From NCBI RefSeq assembly GCF_020085105.1, contig NC_058046.1, positions 6,486,675-6,550,674 of the forward strand: a stretch of DNA of 64,000 nt. Reading direction: 5' to 3'. The notes under the pieces are model-generated. The model did no database searches. It was not told the DNA's origin and saw nothing but the letters and a program-made list of their open reading frames with translations. Made by a program: the position numbers and the translations under genes. This DNA comes from Siniperca chuatsi (lineage: Eukaryota; Chordata; Actinopteri; Centrarchiformes; Sinipercidae). This document shows positions 41,601 to 52,600 of this stretch, piece after piece; position 1 is the first letter of the stretch; every line of letters starts with the position of its first letter.

Positions 41601-42992
41601 TGAGCTATTTTACTCTGGGACTTTCTGATGAACAGTGGTTACACTGACAGATGTAATGATTAAGTATAGTGTCATGCAGGCTGTTTTAGCGGGCGAGGAA
41701 GAAACATCCTCAAAACTGTTAGAGGGTCATTCCACCAATTTGACACATGAAGTTAAGTTTACTCATCATGGTTAGCACTACTCAAATTGTGAAAGCAGTT
41801 GTATATTTTTATGTGGCTCGACAGAAGCTTCTTAGAGTCTGAGAAAGTACTACAAATGTATGACAGAAAACCTGCATTACAAAAGAGGGGCATGGAGTTT
41901 GACAGACATAGGCATTTCCATGGCAGGGGAAGTCGAATGAAAGATGCTATCAAGTTGCATTATGGGAAATGCATGATCCAGCCTTTTTGGCGCTTGACTT
42001 ATACTAGGATCTAAGTGTCAGGATCTCTCACCCACTTCTGCGTCGATTTTGACAATTCTTTATTCTTGCAAGCCTCTACTGGAGTACCTTTTTAAAATCA
42101 ACAGAAGTAGTACTTAGTGCTAATGGTGCCAAGGTAACATAATCCTAATCAACTACAGAAAACTGCCCGAAAAATAATATCAAAGATATTCAAGTATACA
42201 GAGATGATGATATAATAGCCAGCAGTGTGTTCATTACTGATCTGAACCCTACGGAAGAAGAGCACAGACTGGTCCATCTTTCTTGACAAAATGACAAAAA
42301 AAAAAATCAATCATGCTGTAAATATGCTGTAAAATCAATTAATAAAATGACATATCTTTTTTCTATACACATTTCAGTAACTGACTGAACACTGCACTCA
42401 GATTAGTGGTGCGATACAAAGATATTCTGCTGAAAGATTTACAATAACAGTTTGATTTGTCTCTATGATAGCCAAGAAACTCCTCCAGCAAAAACAAATT
42501 TGTTTAGTTTCTTCTCGAGTCAGGAACAAGTCTATCCATTACTAATTTTTAGATTAACATTTATCAGTTAATTAGTCAACAACTTTCAAATAAACTGACC
42601 TAAAAATACTGATTTTTATTGATAAGGTTTTTCCTGCTTTATTAATTCCTAAAGATTAACCCTATTTCCCACTGTGGTTAGTACCAAGAAGTTGTGACTG
42701 TTTTATAATGTGTCACAAATAAAAAATTACAAAATATATGCTATAAAACGTCCCAACAATGCTTGGTTATGCACCAAAGATGTAACAAACCATCTATAAT
42801 ACCACATGTAAACATTTCGAAGCATTAGGCTAGTGACTGGTGATGATTTCACAGAGTACTTACAAAGTCATCCCCCGAGTCTGCCCCCACTGAGGTGATG
42901 GATTCCTTGCTGATAGTGCGCGGTATACGAACACCACTCCGAGGTGCTGTGGCCGCCTCCTCTGCGATCTTCTTCTTCAACTTGGCAAACAT
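23637..42992 (-). CDS. golga1: Golgin subfamily A member 1 (golgin-97)
   Basis: I placed 23 coding exons, all with GT/AG ends and matching phase, giving 837 residues (human 767). The first is 42992-42864 ([13 protein letters not shown], as in human). Others include 40109-40019, 38361-38287, 36476-36379, 35647-35519, 35213-35044, 34786-34675, 33085-32960, 29977-29840, 28312-28152, 27598-27440 and 24977-24753. The last three coding exons end with 24584-24498 and 23717-23637. Residues from about 60 to 720 are Gln/Glu/Leu-rich coiled coil. The GRIP domain runs from about 760 to 811 ([12 protein letters not shown], then [14 protein letters not shown]) and ends MSWFGSKP. Golgin-97 is a trans-Golgi tether recruited by Arl1 through the GRIP domain, whose conserved Tyr is present at about residue 767, and it captures endosome-derived vesicles. 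Introns hold several transposon remnants. A non-coding first exon is predicted at about 44.0-44.2 kb. The segment before the GRIP domain ([15 protein letters not shown]) is Pro/Ser-rich and looks fish-specific. Confidence 0.97.
23724..23818. repeat. Compound (TA)n(CA)n microsatellite at golga1 last acceptor
   Basis: About 60 bases of TA followed by CA units, ending within about 10 bases of the last golga1 exon. Read on the minus strand it is (TG)n(TA)n and then TATATGTTCTAG, directly before ATGTCTTGG. Confidence 0.95.
26403..26956 (-). mobile_element. LINE 3' fragment with TTGAA tail
   Basis: ATTCAATTCAATTCAA followed by GAGCTTTATTGGCATGAA and CAATGTTGCCAAAGCA is, in reverse, the 3' end of a common fish LINE with a TTGAA tail. 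Related sequence resumes after the microsatellite, through GTCCCTCAGGTTGTGGCA to TGTTGAACAGTGACCACATA. No RT frame survives. It lies in a golga1 intron. Confidence 0.65.
26544..26637. repeat. Compound (AT)n(AC)n microsatellite
   Basis: About 74 bases of AT units and then AC units, inside the LINE fragment in a golga1 intron. Confidence 0.95.
26957..27098 (+). mobile_element. LINE 3' tail fragment
   Basis: CTGTCTTGGCCAGGTCTCCC, AAAAGAGATTTAATCTCA and CTTCCTGGTTAAATAAAGG form a standard 3' tail of a fish LINE. It directly abuts the previous LINE fragment in the opposite orientation. Confidence 0.75.
27128..27180. repeat. Short dispersed repeat, copy 1
   Basis: CAGTTATGAAAAAAGGGTGG, then ACTAGTTCCCTTATCAAG and AAATGTTCAGTTTGC, recur at 28616-28663 with few changes. 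Both copies are in golga1 introns and follow a TTTTATTTTTTCCC-like lead. Confidence 0.8.
28616..28663. repeat. Short dispersed repeat, copy 2
   Basis: Partner of the copy at 27128-27180, in the same orientation: AGGGTGGACTAGCTCCCGTA and ATCAAGAAATGTTCTGTTTG. The sequence around it also echoes GGGTGGACAAAATGAACC at 28366, so the element may extend left to about 28360. Confidence 0.8.
33340..33920 (+). mobile_element. Truncated hAT element with BED zinc finger
   Basis: An open frame at 33354-33635 encodes 93 residues with a BED-type zinc finger (CNACGISCK, then [10 protein letters not shown]), the DNA-binding N-terminus of many hAT transposases. The frame ends before any catalytic region. The right end carries GATACCCAACCCTA, a usual fish hAT terminus; the left inverted partner is missing. 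The element is dead and lies in a golga1 intron, opposite in strand to golga1. It is not a host gene. Confidence 0.75.
35738..36134. mobile_element. MITE with GTGCTTTCACACCT inverted ends
   Basis: The left end is GTGCTTTCACACCTGGAGTT and the right end is its inverse, AGGTGTGAAAGCAC. Subterminal parts also pair in part (GTTTGGTCCGGACC near the left, TTTGGTCCACACCAGA near the right). The element is about 395 bases with no coding capacity. It resembles a widespread teleost MITE. The target duplication is unclear. It is in a golga1 intron. Confidence 0.75.
36955..37115 (-). repeat. Inverted copy of the 2.35 kb repeat family
   Basis: On the minus strand this reads GTGAAATTTACAGAGC, then a GGCAATCCATAAGTCTCTAG block and a GCCACCATCAGGCC block. 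These correspond to the ATTGCCATGAAAT and CACCACCAGCAAGTTGAC blocks of the repeat at 2355-2720. It lies in a golga1 intron. Confidence 0.5.
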
Positions 42993-43167
42993 GTCTGTCC
43001 CTTCAGTGTCTCTTTTTGAGTGAAATTTGCTGTTTCTGGAGAGTAAGTGACTTCACGCGATGCATAGAGTTTATGGCTCTAGCTTGTTCTGAGGACCGAA
43101 ACAGAGCCTCGTCCTTATGCAGTACCACTCAAAACAAGTTTGTACTGGTAATTCCATTCTGCTACAT
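42993..43167 (-). other. golga1 5'UTR part of exon 2, with two uORFs
   Basis: An acceptor TTTTCTTTTCTAG ends at 43168, and the exon continues without a break into the start codon at 42992. On the minus strand the leader contains ATG frames of 28 codons (from about 43156) and 20 codons (from about 43064), each closed before the main start. Their use is inferred. Confidence 0.6.
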
Positions 43168-44017
43168 CTAGAAAAGAAAAGAGACAGTTATTAAAATATC
43201 AAGACTGACAACAGTGGCTACTTGTCTGCAACAGTCACATTGTTGTAATCAGCCCAAAAACAAGATCAAAACCCACTCATTTTGGCATCCATTATCATCA
43301 TCATATAATAGATGGGCTATTATGACATATCAATGACAGACAAATGCTAGCAAATTGTTGGTTGTTTAGTCTGTCTACTCTATAACGTTAGGCCACTTCT
43401 GGCAAAGACTCTTGCTGTAATTTGGAATTCTTTTACTAATGGATAAAGGATATTTCACTGGAAAAACAATCAGTGTTTGTCAAACTGATATGTCACTGTG
43501 GATCGGGGGACAAAATGTTTCCCACAGTAGACCAATATTTTGCTGATAATTTTGTAAACGTTACTCAAAGCAGATGACAACCTTCTGAATGCTGTTATGT
43601 TATGTACACTGTACAAGACCTCAAAATGTTTGAGTTACTGTATGACATATACTTTTCATGGAGCTCAGGAAATCTAATTCTGGAGTAATTATGCAGTTCA
43701 TCAAAAATAATTGCATCAGCAAGCAAAACCAGATTTTGAGTTTGTACAGTTTATCCTAATTAACTCAACCTGCTAGCTAATGTGTGTATGATTTAAGTCA
43801 CAAATTGCTGAAAAGTAAAAGCTCTTTCAGTTGTGTCTTATCACTGTTAATCCCATTAAAAAATGTACAATTTACACTGTCAGAATATGTTTTGACAGAC
43901 AGCTAGCCAGCTAGCTCTTCTAAGCCATAACAATGAGAGTTAACGTTAGTGTTACCACCACCGGGTGATGTTAGCTGTCGTTAGCTTGCTCGTTCACTGA
44001 AGTCGCCTTTCTCTTAC

Positions 44018-44190
44018 CATATTAAATTCGACAAAATATCAGTCCGTGGCGTTTTCGGGTGCTCAATGACTGTACTTTCGCCTTTTCTCCGTATACACTA
44101 AAAAATAGCTATCGTTGTGGCAGTCGATATGAACTCGCTGGGTACTGTCTCGTCTGACAAGCTAGCTGCTGCTGCTGCTGCTAGTTGGTG
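44018..44190 (-). other. Predicted non-coding first exon of golga1
   Basis: A strong donor, ATG|GTAAGAG, has its last exon base at 44018. The segment upstream is more GC-rich and lies just inside a promoter-like stretch. The right edge (transcription start) is a guess. Confidence 0.5.
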
Positions 44191-44194
44191 AGCT

Positions 44195-44256
44195 ACACGT
44201 AATCACCCCAACACAGATGACTGAAGACGTCACAGCTGTGCCTGTGTTCATTGGTT
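44195..44256 (-). promoter_or_regulatory. golga1 promoter elements (CCAAT and CRE-like)
   Basis: The minus strand has CCAAT at 44254-44250 and TGACGTC at about 44232-44226, within 100 bases upstream of the predicted first exon. Both are usual in TATA-less housekeeping promoters. No TATA box was seen. Confidence 0.45.
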
Positions 44257-44261
44257 AGAAG

Positions 44262-44440
44262 AAATAATAGTTACCTGGATGTAACTCCAGTTCTATGAAT
44301 ACGTGCGGCGGAGCCCTCTCAAACTAACTGGCTTCGCTATTGGTTTAGAGACACTGCACGTACGAAATAGAACTGAGAGGTGTGGGAATGTAGCAGGTCT
44401 GGCAACATGCGCCGCCTATAGGCAGGAACAGTAATAACAA
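44262..44440. repeat. Probable short fish repeat next to golga1 promoter
   Basis: TTACCTGGATGTAACTCCAG, TTCTATGAATACGTGCGG, GGCTTCGCTATTGGTTTAGA and GAACTGAGAGGTG resemble a short element seen many times in fish genomes. It begins right at the upstream edge of the golga1 promoter. Confidence 0.5.
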
Positions 44441-44684
44441 TTTTTTAAGCAGTGCTGGGCTTGCAAAACTGTTTTCAGTGAACTGAAAGGGGAAATTTAT
44501 TTGATATTGGGTCACTCTTTTACACCTGTGGAGGTTACTCCCTAATTTGGTGCATATTTCTGCCACCATTTTCTTTCTTTTCTTCTCTTTATCTTAATGT
44601 TGTAATGTGCTCTGCTGACCTATTTGTACATTTATTATTATTTGTTATTATCATTATTATTTTTTATCTTGTTTTTAATGTTGT

Positions 44685-44760
44685 ACAGCACTTTGGTTCA
44701 GCTTCGGTTGTTGGAAGGTGCTATAGAAATAAAGTTTGATTGATCGATTGATTGATTTTC
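44685..44760 (+). mobile_element. LINE 3' tail fragment with TTGA repeats
   Basis: GTACAGCACTTTGGTTCAGC, then GGTGCTATAGAAATAAAG and (TTGAT)n, is a LINE tail of the same kind as at 13.49 kb. No body is present upstream. Confidence 0.7.
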
Positions 44761-44939
44761 TGGCATTTGTGTTGTTGGAACAGCTGTGTGAGCAAAATGC
44801 TCAAGTGTGTGCTAAAACTAATGCTTCCTTCCTTTCATGTAGGATTATTACAGAATTATATAAATCTTAGGTGAACAGCAAGTGCTGATGGAAAATTACA
44901 CCTAAAAGCTAAAGTGAATAGTATGTTCCTGGTATTCTT

Positions 44940-45040
44940 TAGCTGAAATATTATTTAAATATATATATAAATATTATATATTATATATATATATTAAATA
45001 TATTTTTTAAATATTAAATATTTAAATATATATTGGGATA
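44940..45040. repeat. AT-rich low-complexity stretch
   Basis: Imperfect TATATTAAATAT units; the tract is almost pure A and T. Confidence 0.85.
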
Positions 45041-46323
45041 TTGCTCAAAGAACACCCTAACAAATTAAGGCTACTTTAAGAGTCAAGCTGCACAGTGAGA
45101 AAGAAGTCAGTTTTTGGGGGGTTAATTTACTAAAATGTATGACAAAAGTTAAAGAATGCAATACAAATATAACACATTGTTTGCATGGGAAATCAAATTG
45201 TATGTATTTTGGTGTAAAATGTTCTCCGCCCCATGATATGTCACATCTTGAAAATTGAAATGCACACTCCTTCTGTTCCCTGACCAGAGTGGCAAGCACA
45301 AAGAGGGGCAGCTGCACCTGCCCTTTATTGCTCTGATTCTAACCTTTCTTTTTAAACAGGAATATTGTCTGTGCTTTGACCTTATGTCACAGTAAAAATG
45401 GCCCCTAAACAACCTTCTGGTCAGCTTAAATACCCCTGTGGCCATGTCAAGTGCCACTCTGATGTGACCTTTCAGCAAAATGAACCCTAATCATTTTTAT
45501 TATTAATTAGCCTTTCTAAGGTGCTGCTAGGGGTTTGCAGCACCTTAGAAAGGCCACGCACATCTCTGCCTCCTACTGAGGGCATTTCAAACAACACTTG
45601 AAGGCTGGTTACTTAAATCATTGTTCATTTTTAATTTAATAATTTGATTAGTGAGCTGCTGTCTACTTTTATCTTACTTCAGTTGTACACATGTACAAAA
45701 TGAATGCAGATGCTCCTCTCCTCCTTAATAATACAGACATTATTAGGTCATGTATCCAACAGTCAAATCATCATCTTTGGCAGAATTTAAATAAAGTGGC
45801 ATGTTCTGATGCCATAAAATGCAACTCTTCATTATTTTTATGAATAGGCTGATGTTTGAAGATAATGTTACTTAATACCCAATATTATGACCTATTGATT
45901 TCAATTAAGCATGGTGTCGTTTTTGCACCGTCACACAGGTATTGATATCTAACTACAATTTACAATTACAATTTTTGGATTTCTTTATTTAAAAACAGTA
46001 TGGTGACACACAGAAAAAGAATAATTACAAGAGCAGATTCCAAATCTGGAAATTACAGAGAATCTTTTAAAGGTACCACAGGCTTAACAATACTGAAATT
46101 TCTAACAGAGTAAATTTTTACACAGCAACTTTTAGGTTTACATGTATATTTATAAGATCACATAATAACACTAAGTGTATAATTCCATTGAAATTTGTCA
46201 GAATAGATGGAATCTTTGCTTTTGCGTACTATCTTACACCCAGCTTTAATATGTTACGTTATCAAAATAAAATGAGACATTGTATATAACACTGCGCCTG
46301 CAATTTGCTCAGCTGAGTGAATT
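45041..46323. other. Intergenic, no gene recognised
   Basis: Between golga1 and the 3' end of ppp6c. No SCAI-like exon was seen, although SCAI lies between GOLGA1 and PPP6C in human. Near 45510-45555, CCTTTCTAAGGTGCTGC and GCAGCACCTTAGAAAGG form a perfect inverted repeat around a short loop. Confidence 0.5.
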
Positions 46324-46329
46324 TTTATT
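46324..46329 (-). terminator. Candidate ppp6c poly(A) signal
   Basis: AATAAA on the minus strand, about 310 bases after the ppp6c stop codon. Other copies lie further downstream, so this may be one of several. Confidence 0.45.
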
Positions 46330-46640
46330 GTAAAGTAAAACAGAGATTTATAAATATGAACATTTTACAAAGGTCAGTTGACTTCTGTGGCATTTGAATC
46401 CTTTCTCTAAAACCAGCCAATGTACTATTGCTGTAATATCTCAGGGTGATTTAAGCGGCAGAATAATGGCATTAAATGCCCGAGTGGGAATAACAATTGA
46501 CAGTTGGCACCAAGAAATGCACTGTAAATACTCTAAATGTACTATACAAAATTCATATGGGTTCACAAGTGCTGATGCCACTGTCCAAGTTGGTATCTCT
46601 GCACTGAACAAATGGCTGCACTGTTTTAGTTTTAATGTGC

Positions 46641-49600
46641 TTACAGGAAATAAGGTGTTGTTGTTCTAGGTGGAATGACCCTTTCAGAGTCAGGCACTGC
46701 TCTGAAGAGCTTTGGCTCTCTTGTGTTAGCGTCTTTGAAGACCATAATGGAAGCGATGTTTCCGCAGCGATAGCAGTAGTTAGGAGCTGACCACACTGTG
46801 ACCAGCTTCTCGTCAAACATGAATTTGTAGCCTTCGTGGACAAGTTGATGCGCCCTGCAGATCAGCTTCAGGTTGTTGATATGAACAAACTGCAGTTTTT
46901 TGGAAGATAGAAAGAAACAAAAGAAGGGGAGAAAGAGAAAATATGTTAAAAAACAGACAATATGATTACACCTCTTATTTTCTTTGGTTAATGAAGTGGA
47001 ATGTTATTTATGAATTTAGAATTAACAACAAAATACAACAAATTATTACTCATTTTGCAGTGGCTATTATTACATTGGACTGCCAACACCACTTGACATG
47101 TGGCCATGTCTGCCACCAGATGGACCATCATCTATGACTGTTCACTTCTGTTCAGTATGGAGTCTAGGAAATATTCTTACATTTCACTACAAGTAACCAC
47201 AAAGTTTTTCTTTACTGCACGTGCGCATATTTTCAGTTTTGCATCTCGGCAGTCACAAACAGCAACAAAAGTTAACTGGAAGTTGTGTCTCAAAGCGGTC
47301 TTGTATCACAAAGCCAAATTTTTATCACTGGATGTTTAGCTCCCTAAAAAAAAACCTAACAAAATTCACTGCAGAAAATTGTGAGCATCATTCTCGCTGT
47401 TGCAGCTTTTGATAATAGGCCTTTTTGGCAGCAGACATTTTGACTTGTCATGGTAGGAAAAGGACAGGTGTTACTAATAACAATAACAATGGCTCCATTG
47501 TATTCAAGTGTACCAGCAAGCCATGACAGCGTGACAGCGAGCCAGCATGTATAATACCAGGACCCTGAAACTGAAGCAGCTAAATGGAATTCAGACATTC
47601 ACCATTTTCCCATCATGTCATGTCAAAAGTGTCTTCTGTAAAGAAGGCCTATTTGTTGAACTACTTATTAGTGAACATACAATAAGAACAATACAATAAG
47701 ATTGCCTGTTAAGTCTGTCTCATGAGGGCTGAGTATGCTGTCTAAAGCCTCACTTCACACAGGAAGTCAAATGAACATGGCTGCCCCAACAGTCAACAGT
47801 GGGCTTCAAGCACTCTGTCAGCTAAACAAACATTTTGTCACAGGTGTCCATGTTGGTCCCACCTTGGTAGCTGGAATTCAGAGGTCAAAATTGATGCATT
47901 CTCCATGAGCTCACTGACTGGAAGTTACATCACTACACTTGAGCTTCTCTACAGCTTCAAAAGACCCTTTTCACAGTTCACGTCACTGTCAGCACAGCTG
48001 TAGCTAATAAGCTAATTAAGTTATACTGTAGGTGTGCCAATTAACAAGCACTGACAATACTGACTACTGTTGTGATCACCTTTATCACTATTATGTGCTG
48101 CCTTGGAATCATGTCACAGCCAATGGCACATCAATCATTTGCCTGTAACTGATCATTCAATCAGTAACCTAATCAGTGGCAGTTATCCAATTTGCTGTTC
48201 AGTGATTGACTACTCAACCAGGATCAGATTTGAGACACGTTAAGTATAGATCACCCAGGTCGTCTGTGACGATCCATACCAGAGAATACCACACAGGCAA
48301 ACATTTCCCTAGACAGAGCCTTCTCTCTATGTTGTTGAGGAGACACTGATGAATTCCCTCATCAGTTCCAGTTTGTTATTTCTATGTGGAGAAGATTCCT
48401 TGCAAATTATCAAGATTAAACTGTTAATCTATTTTAGGTTAACAGTGTCAAATACACAGCTCCACTGCTGCAGCCCAGGGTTGTGATTTAAGGGCCTTTT
48501 ATATTCCACACATCATACATTAACAGCAGGAAAATGCAAACAAATCAGTGACAAAATTCTCGTCACAAAAGCCTTTAGATATACTGTATATTTTGAAGAA
48601 AATTTAAGACTATTTCCTCAGTTATTTAAATACAGTTTTGCACATAAGTACAAGTCGACAGTTCTTTTGTGAATATGTCTTATGGTGGCCTCCCACTAGT
48701 CATTCCGACTGGGCTATTCTGGTCCCAGAGGCAGGTAGCCAGAATACACAACTGGCAGCACCTCGCTATTACCGGTTGTGAGGTGAACGTTGCCCTGCTG
48801 TTCTGAGCAATACAACCGTCTCTGGCGAGAATCCCCGCAAATCAAACATGCTGATATGTGCGATGCGTTCGCAGATTCTATCACTGCAGACATTTCAGCA
48901 TTCAGCATGAAATCCCCTGTGTCGACACTACCTGATGATTACCTGGTTTTAGCTATATATTTTTTTATCCAGTAGCCACAATGAAATACAGACCAAGTAA
49001 TGTGTTTTGGTTCACGTTTAGTTTCGCTTTTCTCTCTTCCTCACTCTCCCTGTTTTTTCTCACTTGTTTTCTGATGTACTGAGGCTTTTAGTTTTAGCTG
49101 TATATTTTTTTATTTAGTAAGTAATCACAATAAAATTCAGACCAAATAAAGTTGTTTTTGTTTCCATTTGCGGGCCTAACTCTCTCTCCCTCAGTATTTT
49201 CTCTTGCTTATTTTCTAAGGATGTTGTAAGGCTTTTAATTGTATTTTGTGAGGATATATAGAGAGATCACGCCTGTACCAAAACACACTGATATGTGCAC
49301 AGAGATGTTAACTCACAAACGGACTGCATCTTACAATGGGAGACCCTGTCTTACTACCTTTCCAGAATACGCACTGATGGGGTGTGGAAAAAGGCCATTT
49401 CGCACATTAGGTGTGGCATAGATTCCGAGGAGTCGTCCCCAAATGCCACTCTGATATCAGCCGCGCCTATTAACTATGTGTCAGTGGACAGGAGGAAGAC
49501 TAGCTCAGCACCACTGTCAAAAGGCTCTGTAGTTTGGCCTGCATAGATGAATGTAGTCTATATTCATAGAATCCAGAGACAGAGGCTGTGTCAAACCAAA

Positions 49601-52600
49601 AAATAAACTTAGTAGATACTTAAACCAGTATCTGTGCACCTTTGTGGACTGTAAACATCTCCGGCATTTATCTGAACATGTGTTTTCATTTTACTGCTAC
49701 CTGGATCTGACCATATCTCAGTGATTTATAGAGGCCTTCAGTGATCTGCCATTGTTGTTACGTTGCCATGTAGCTGTTGTCATGAGTAACACTGCTTGTT
49801 GTGACTGGCTGAATTAATGCACGGGGGGTGGGGGAGAGAAAATCTACATTGGAGCAAATAAAATAAAAGACACATTTTAGCGGAGTGAAATTTCACCTTG
49901 TATGCATTGTTTCATTCAATGGTATATTTTTTGAAGATGTGCAAATTAATTGCCATAACAATTGTGTAGGTAAAAGAGCCTTTACACGGATATTACAGAG
50001 GTATCTTTTGCAGTGCAGTTTTACAGAAATATTTTTTCTGCCTGGTACTTTCTTTTGTACGTCTCCATTGCAAAATAAAGCAACACAGTAACCATTGCAC
50101 TCCTTGCTACTTCTGTTACTAATGTTGATGATCATGTAGGAATTTAACCTTAAAGTACATGTGTACTCATTGTAGTCACTCAAAATTAGCATGAGCTGAT
50201 CTTAATGAAAGTAAAAGCAACCTACCTCATTTGTGACCTTTGCACCAAAGAGCCAGCCAGCTCCTCTGGGGCTGATGGCCCAGGTGTCCACGTCCTCTGG
50301 GTCTGACCACACCAGATCGCAAAATGCTCCTTTGTGGGGGATCTCCTGGTTCCGCTCAATGGTTCGAATTTGATCTAGAGTTTTTATGTCTGGGGAGAGA
50401 CCTCCGTGGACACACAGGATCTGCTCGTCCATCAGCTGACAAAAAATAACATAAAATAGAAGAGTTAGGACATGATACATATATTATGAATCTGTGTGAC
50501 CAAGGGTTACAGACCATACAAAACCTTATGTAGGGGATACCATAAAAACACCACTGAACTGTTGTGCTACTGTTGTGTTTACCATGCAAAAATAAATTGG
50601 CATTTCTAAGCGGAAGTTCTTTGAAGAAGCATCGGTTGCTTGGTTTAGCAACAGCACAGTGACAACATGCTGTGGTTTTGAACAGACAAATGTCTGCTGA
50701 AATACAGTGAAATAACTAATGATGAGGTAAGAGATATGGACAGATATAATATATTAAATTGTATTCATTTTTAATGAAAAATGATCTAGGTTAATCAGGT
50801 GAGGCACCTAAGTGACACTGTGTTAGCTCAGAAATAAGCTAGGACTTGTAACAGGTAATGTTGGCTAAATGACATGAGATGTTGTTAAACCCATAGCTGA
50901 TAGAATACCAACAAATAGCACCCAAAACAATGTATTTGGGAAACTGTATTCAGTGGTTACATATTTTATCTCAAAAGTAAGTTTACTCATGTTGCAAAAA
51001 AAAGTCAGTATTTCATATTTGGGATGATTTATTTTTTGAGTGTATATAAAATGTTGCAGCATGGTTCTGGGATGATTCTGACAAATGTGGCGGACGCATT
51101 ACAAGGGAGTGAAATGTGAAGGTTACAGATAGAGATGGAGAGATACTCAAAATATGCCAAATGGAGTGGAAATCAACTACTCATGTATACACAAAGAAAC
51201 AACTGTCCTACCAAAGCAATGTTGTGATAGTGCCTCAGTTTAGCAATCTTTGCAAATTTCCATGTAAATCCTAAGATCTTATAAAGTGAACCCAAGTCCA
51301 GTCTTTCTTTAGCGATGCATGACAGATTCATCTACACAGGCTGAGCTGCAAACTGAATGCTTTCATATAATATTTAATCTCAACAAGATATTATTCTCTG
51401 AAAAAGCAGCAGGTAGAGACTGTTCATTTATTTCACCTAAAGCAGCTCAGATAGCGGAATCACATTATGTAATGCAGCTTTTAAGACCAGGTAAGGAAAC
51501 AGCATTTAATCTGTATTATAACATTACAGTAACCAAAAACTGTTGCTCATATGCAGTTCAGCTGCTGTCTACTAAGAAATAACTAAACATGAACCTCATT
51601 GCAGGATTTCAAAGAATGAGAAATTATCAGGTAATTTATCAGGTCACATTATCAATCTTCTTACATCTTTTGAAATAACAACAAATAAACACAAAGCACA
51701 GCAACACTTCAATACTTACAGCTGCAATCGTTAACATATCGAACACTTTGGTGCAATATCGCCAGGCATTTGCATTCCCATACTTGGTCTGGCACTCGTC
51801 TGCAAGACAAAAAAGCGCGGTGTGTTTCTTGATCAGGAAGTGAGATTAGTGACAATGCAGTTGGCAACCGGCCAAAAACAAATCTCACCATAAAAGCCAT
51901 AAACTTGGGTGATCTGTCTGCTCTCGTGGTTTCCACGTAGAAGCGTGATGCGGTCGGGCCATTTGGCTTTCAGCACCAGCAGGTAGGTGAATGTCTCCAA
52001 ACTGTAATATCCTCGGTCAACGAAGTCACCCTGCAGATGACAGTGGTTTATTACCAACACTGTGCCAAAACACCAGTTAAATAGAATAAGGTGCCTCTCA
52101 AGTTCAAACTGATTTCAATATACAAACCATAAATATGTAATTTGTGTCTGGAACCTGGCCGCCAGTTCGGAAGAGTTCACAAAGATCATAAAACTAAGAC
52201 ACAAAGAGATAACAACTTAGTATAGGCATTACATTTTATGTGTACAACAGACCAATATCAAGAAATACGTGTAGGCCTAGATAGAGATCTCACATGCTAC
52301 GTCAACTGCAGGCTGTGCTCTGCAATATTGTGTTTATAAAGTGTTTCTGGTGGTGCACTTGCTCTTCCTGCTTTGAATAACAGTTTTTTTTACCTGTCCA
52401 TGTATGTCACCACATACTGTCACAGGAGTAGAAACAGGCTGAACGTTGGACTCCTCCAGTAGAAGGTCACACACATAGTCACATAACCTCTGTATAGATG
52501 AAAACATAACACAAAGACATAAGCGATAAGGGTTCAGCCATCATTTAGCACTGGTATTTAATGCATGAATATGTATATAAAGTTTTCCCCCCAAATCATC

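Noticed and set aside
50202-50480. Reading of ppp6c exon 6 from the upstream Met (MYHVLTL)
   Set aside because: Those residues are intronic; the acceptor at 50436 starts the exon at LMDEQILC.
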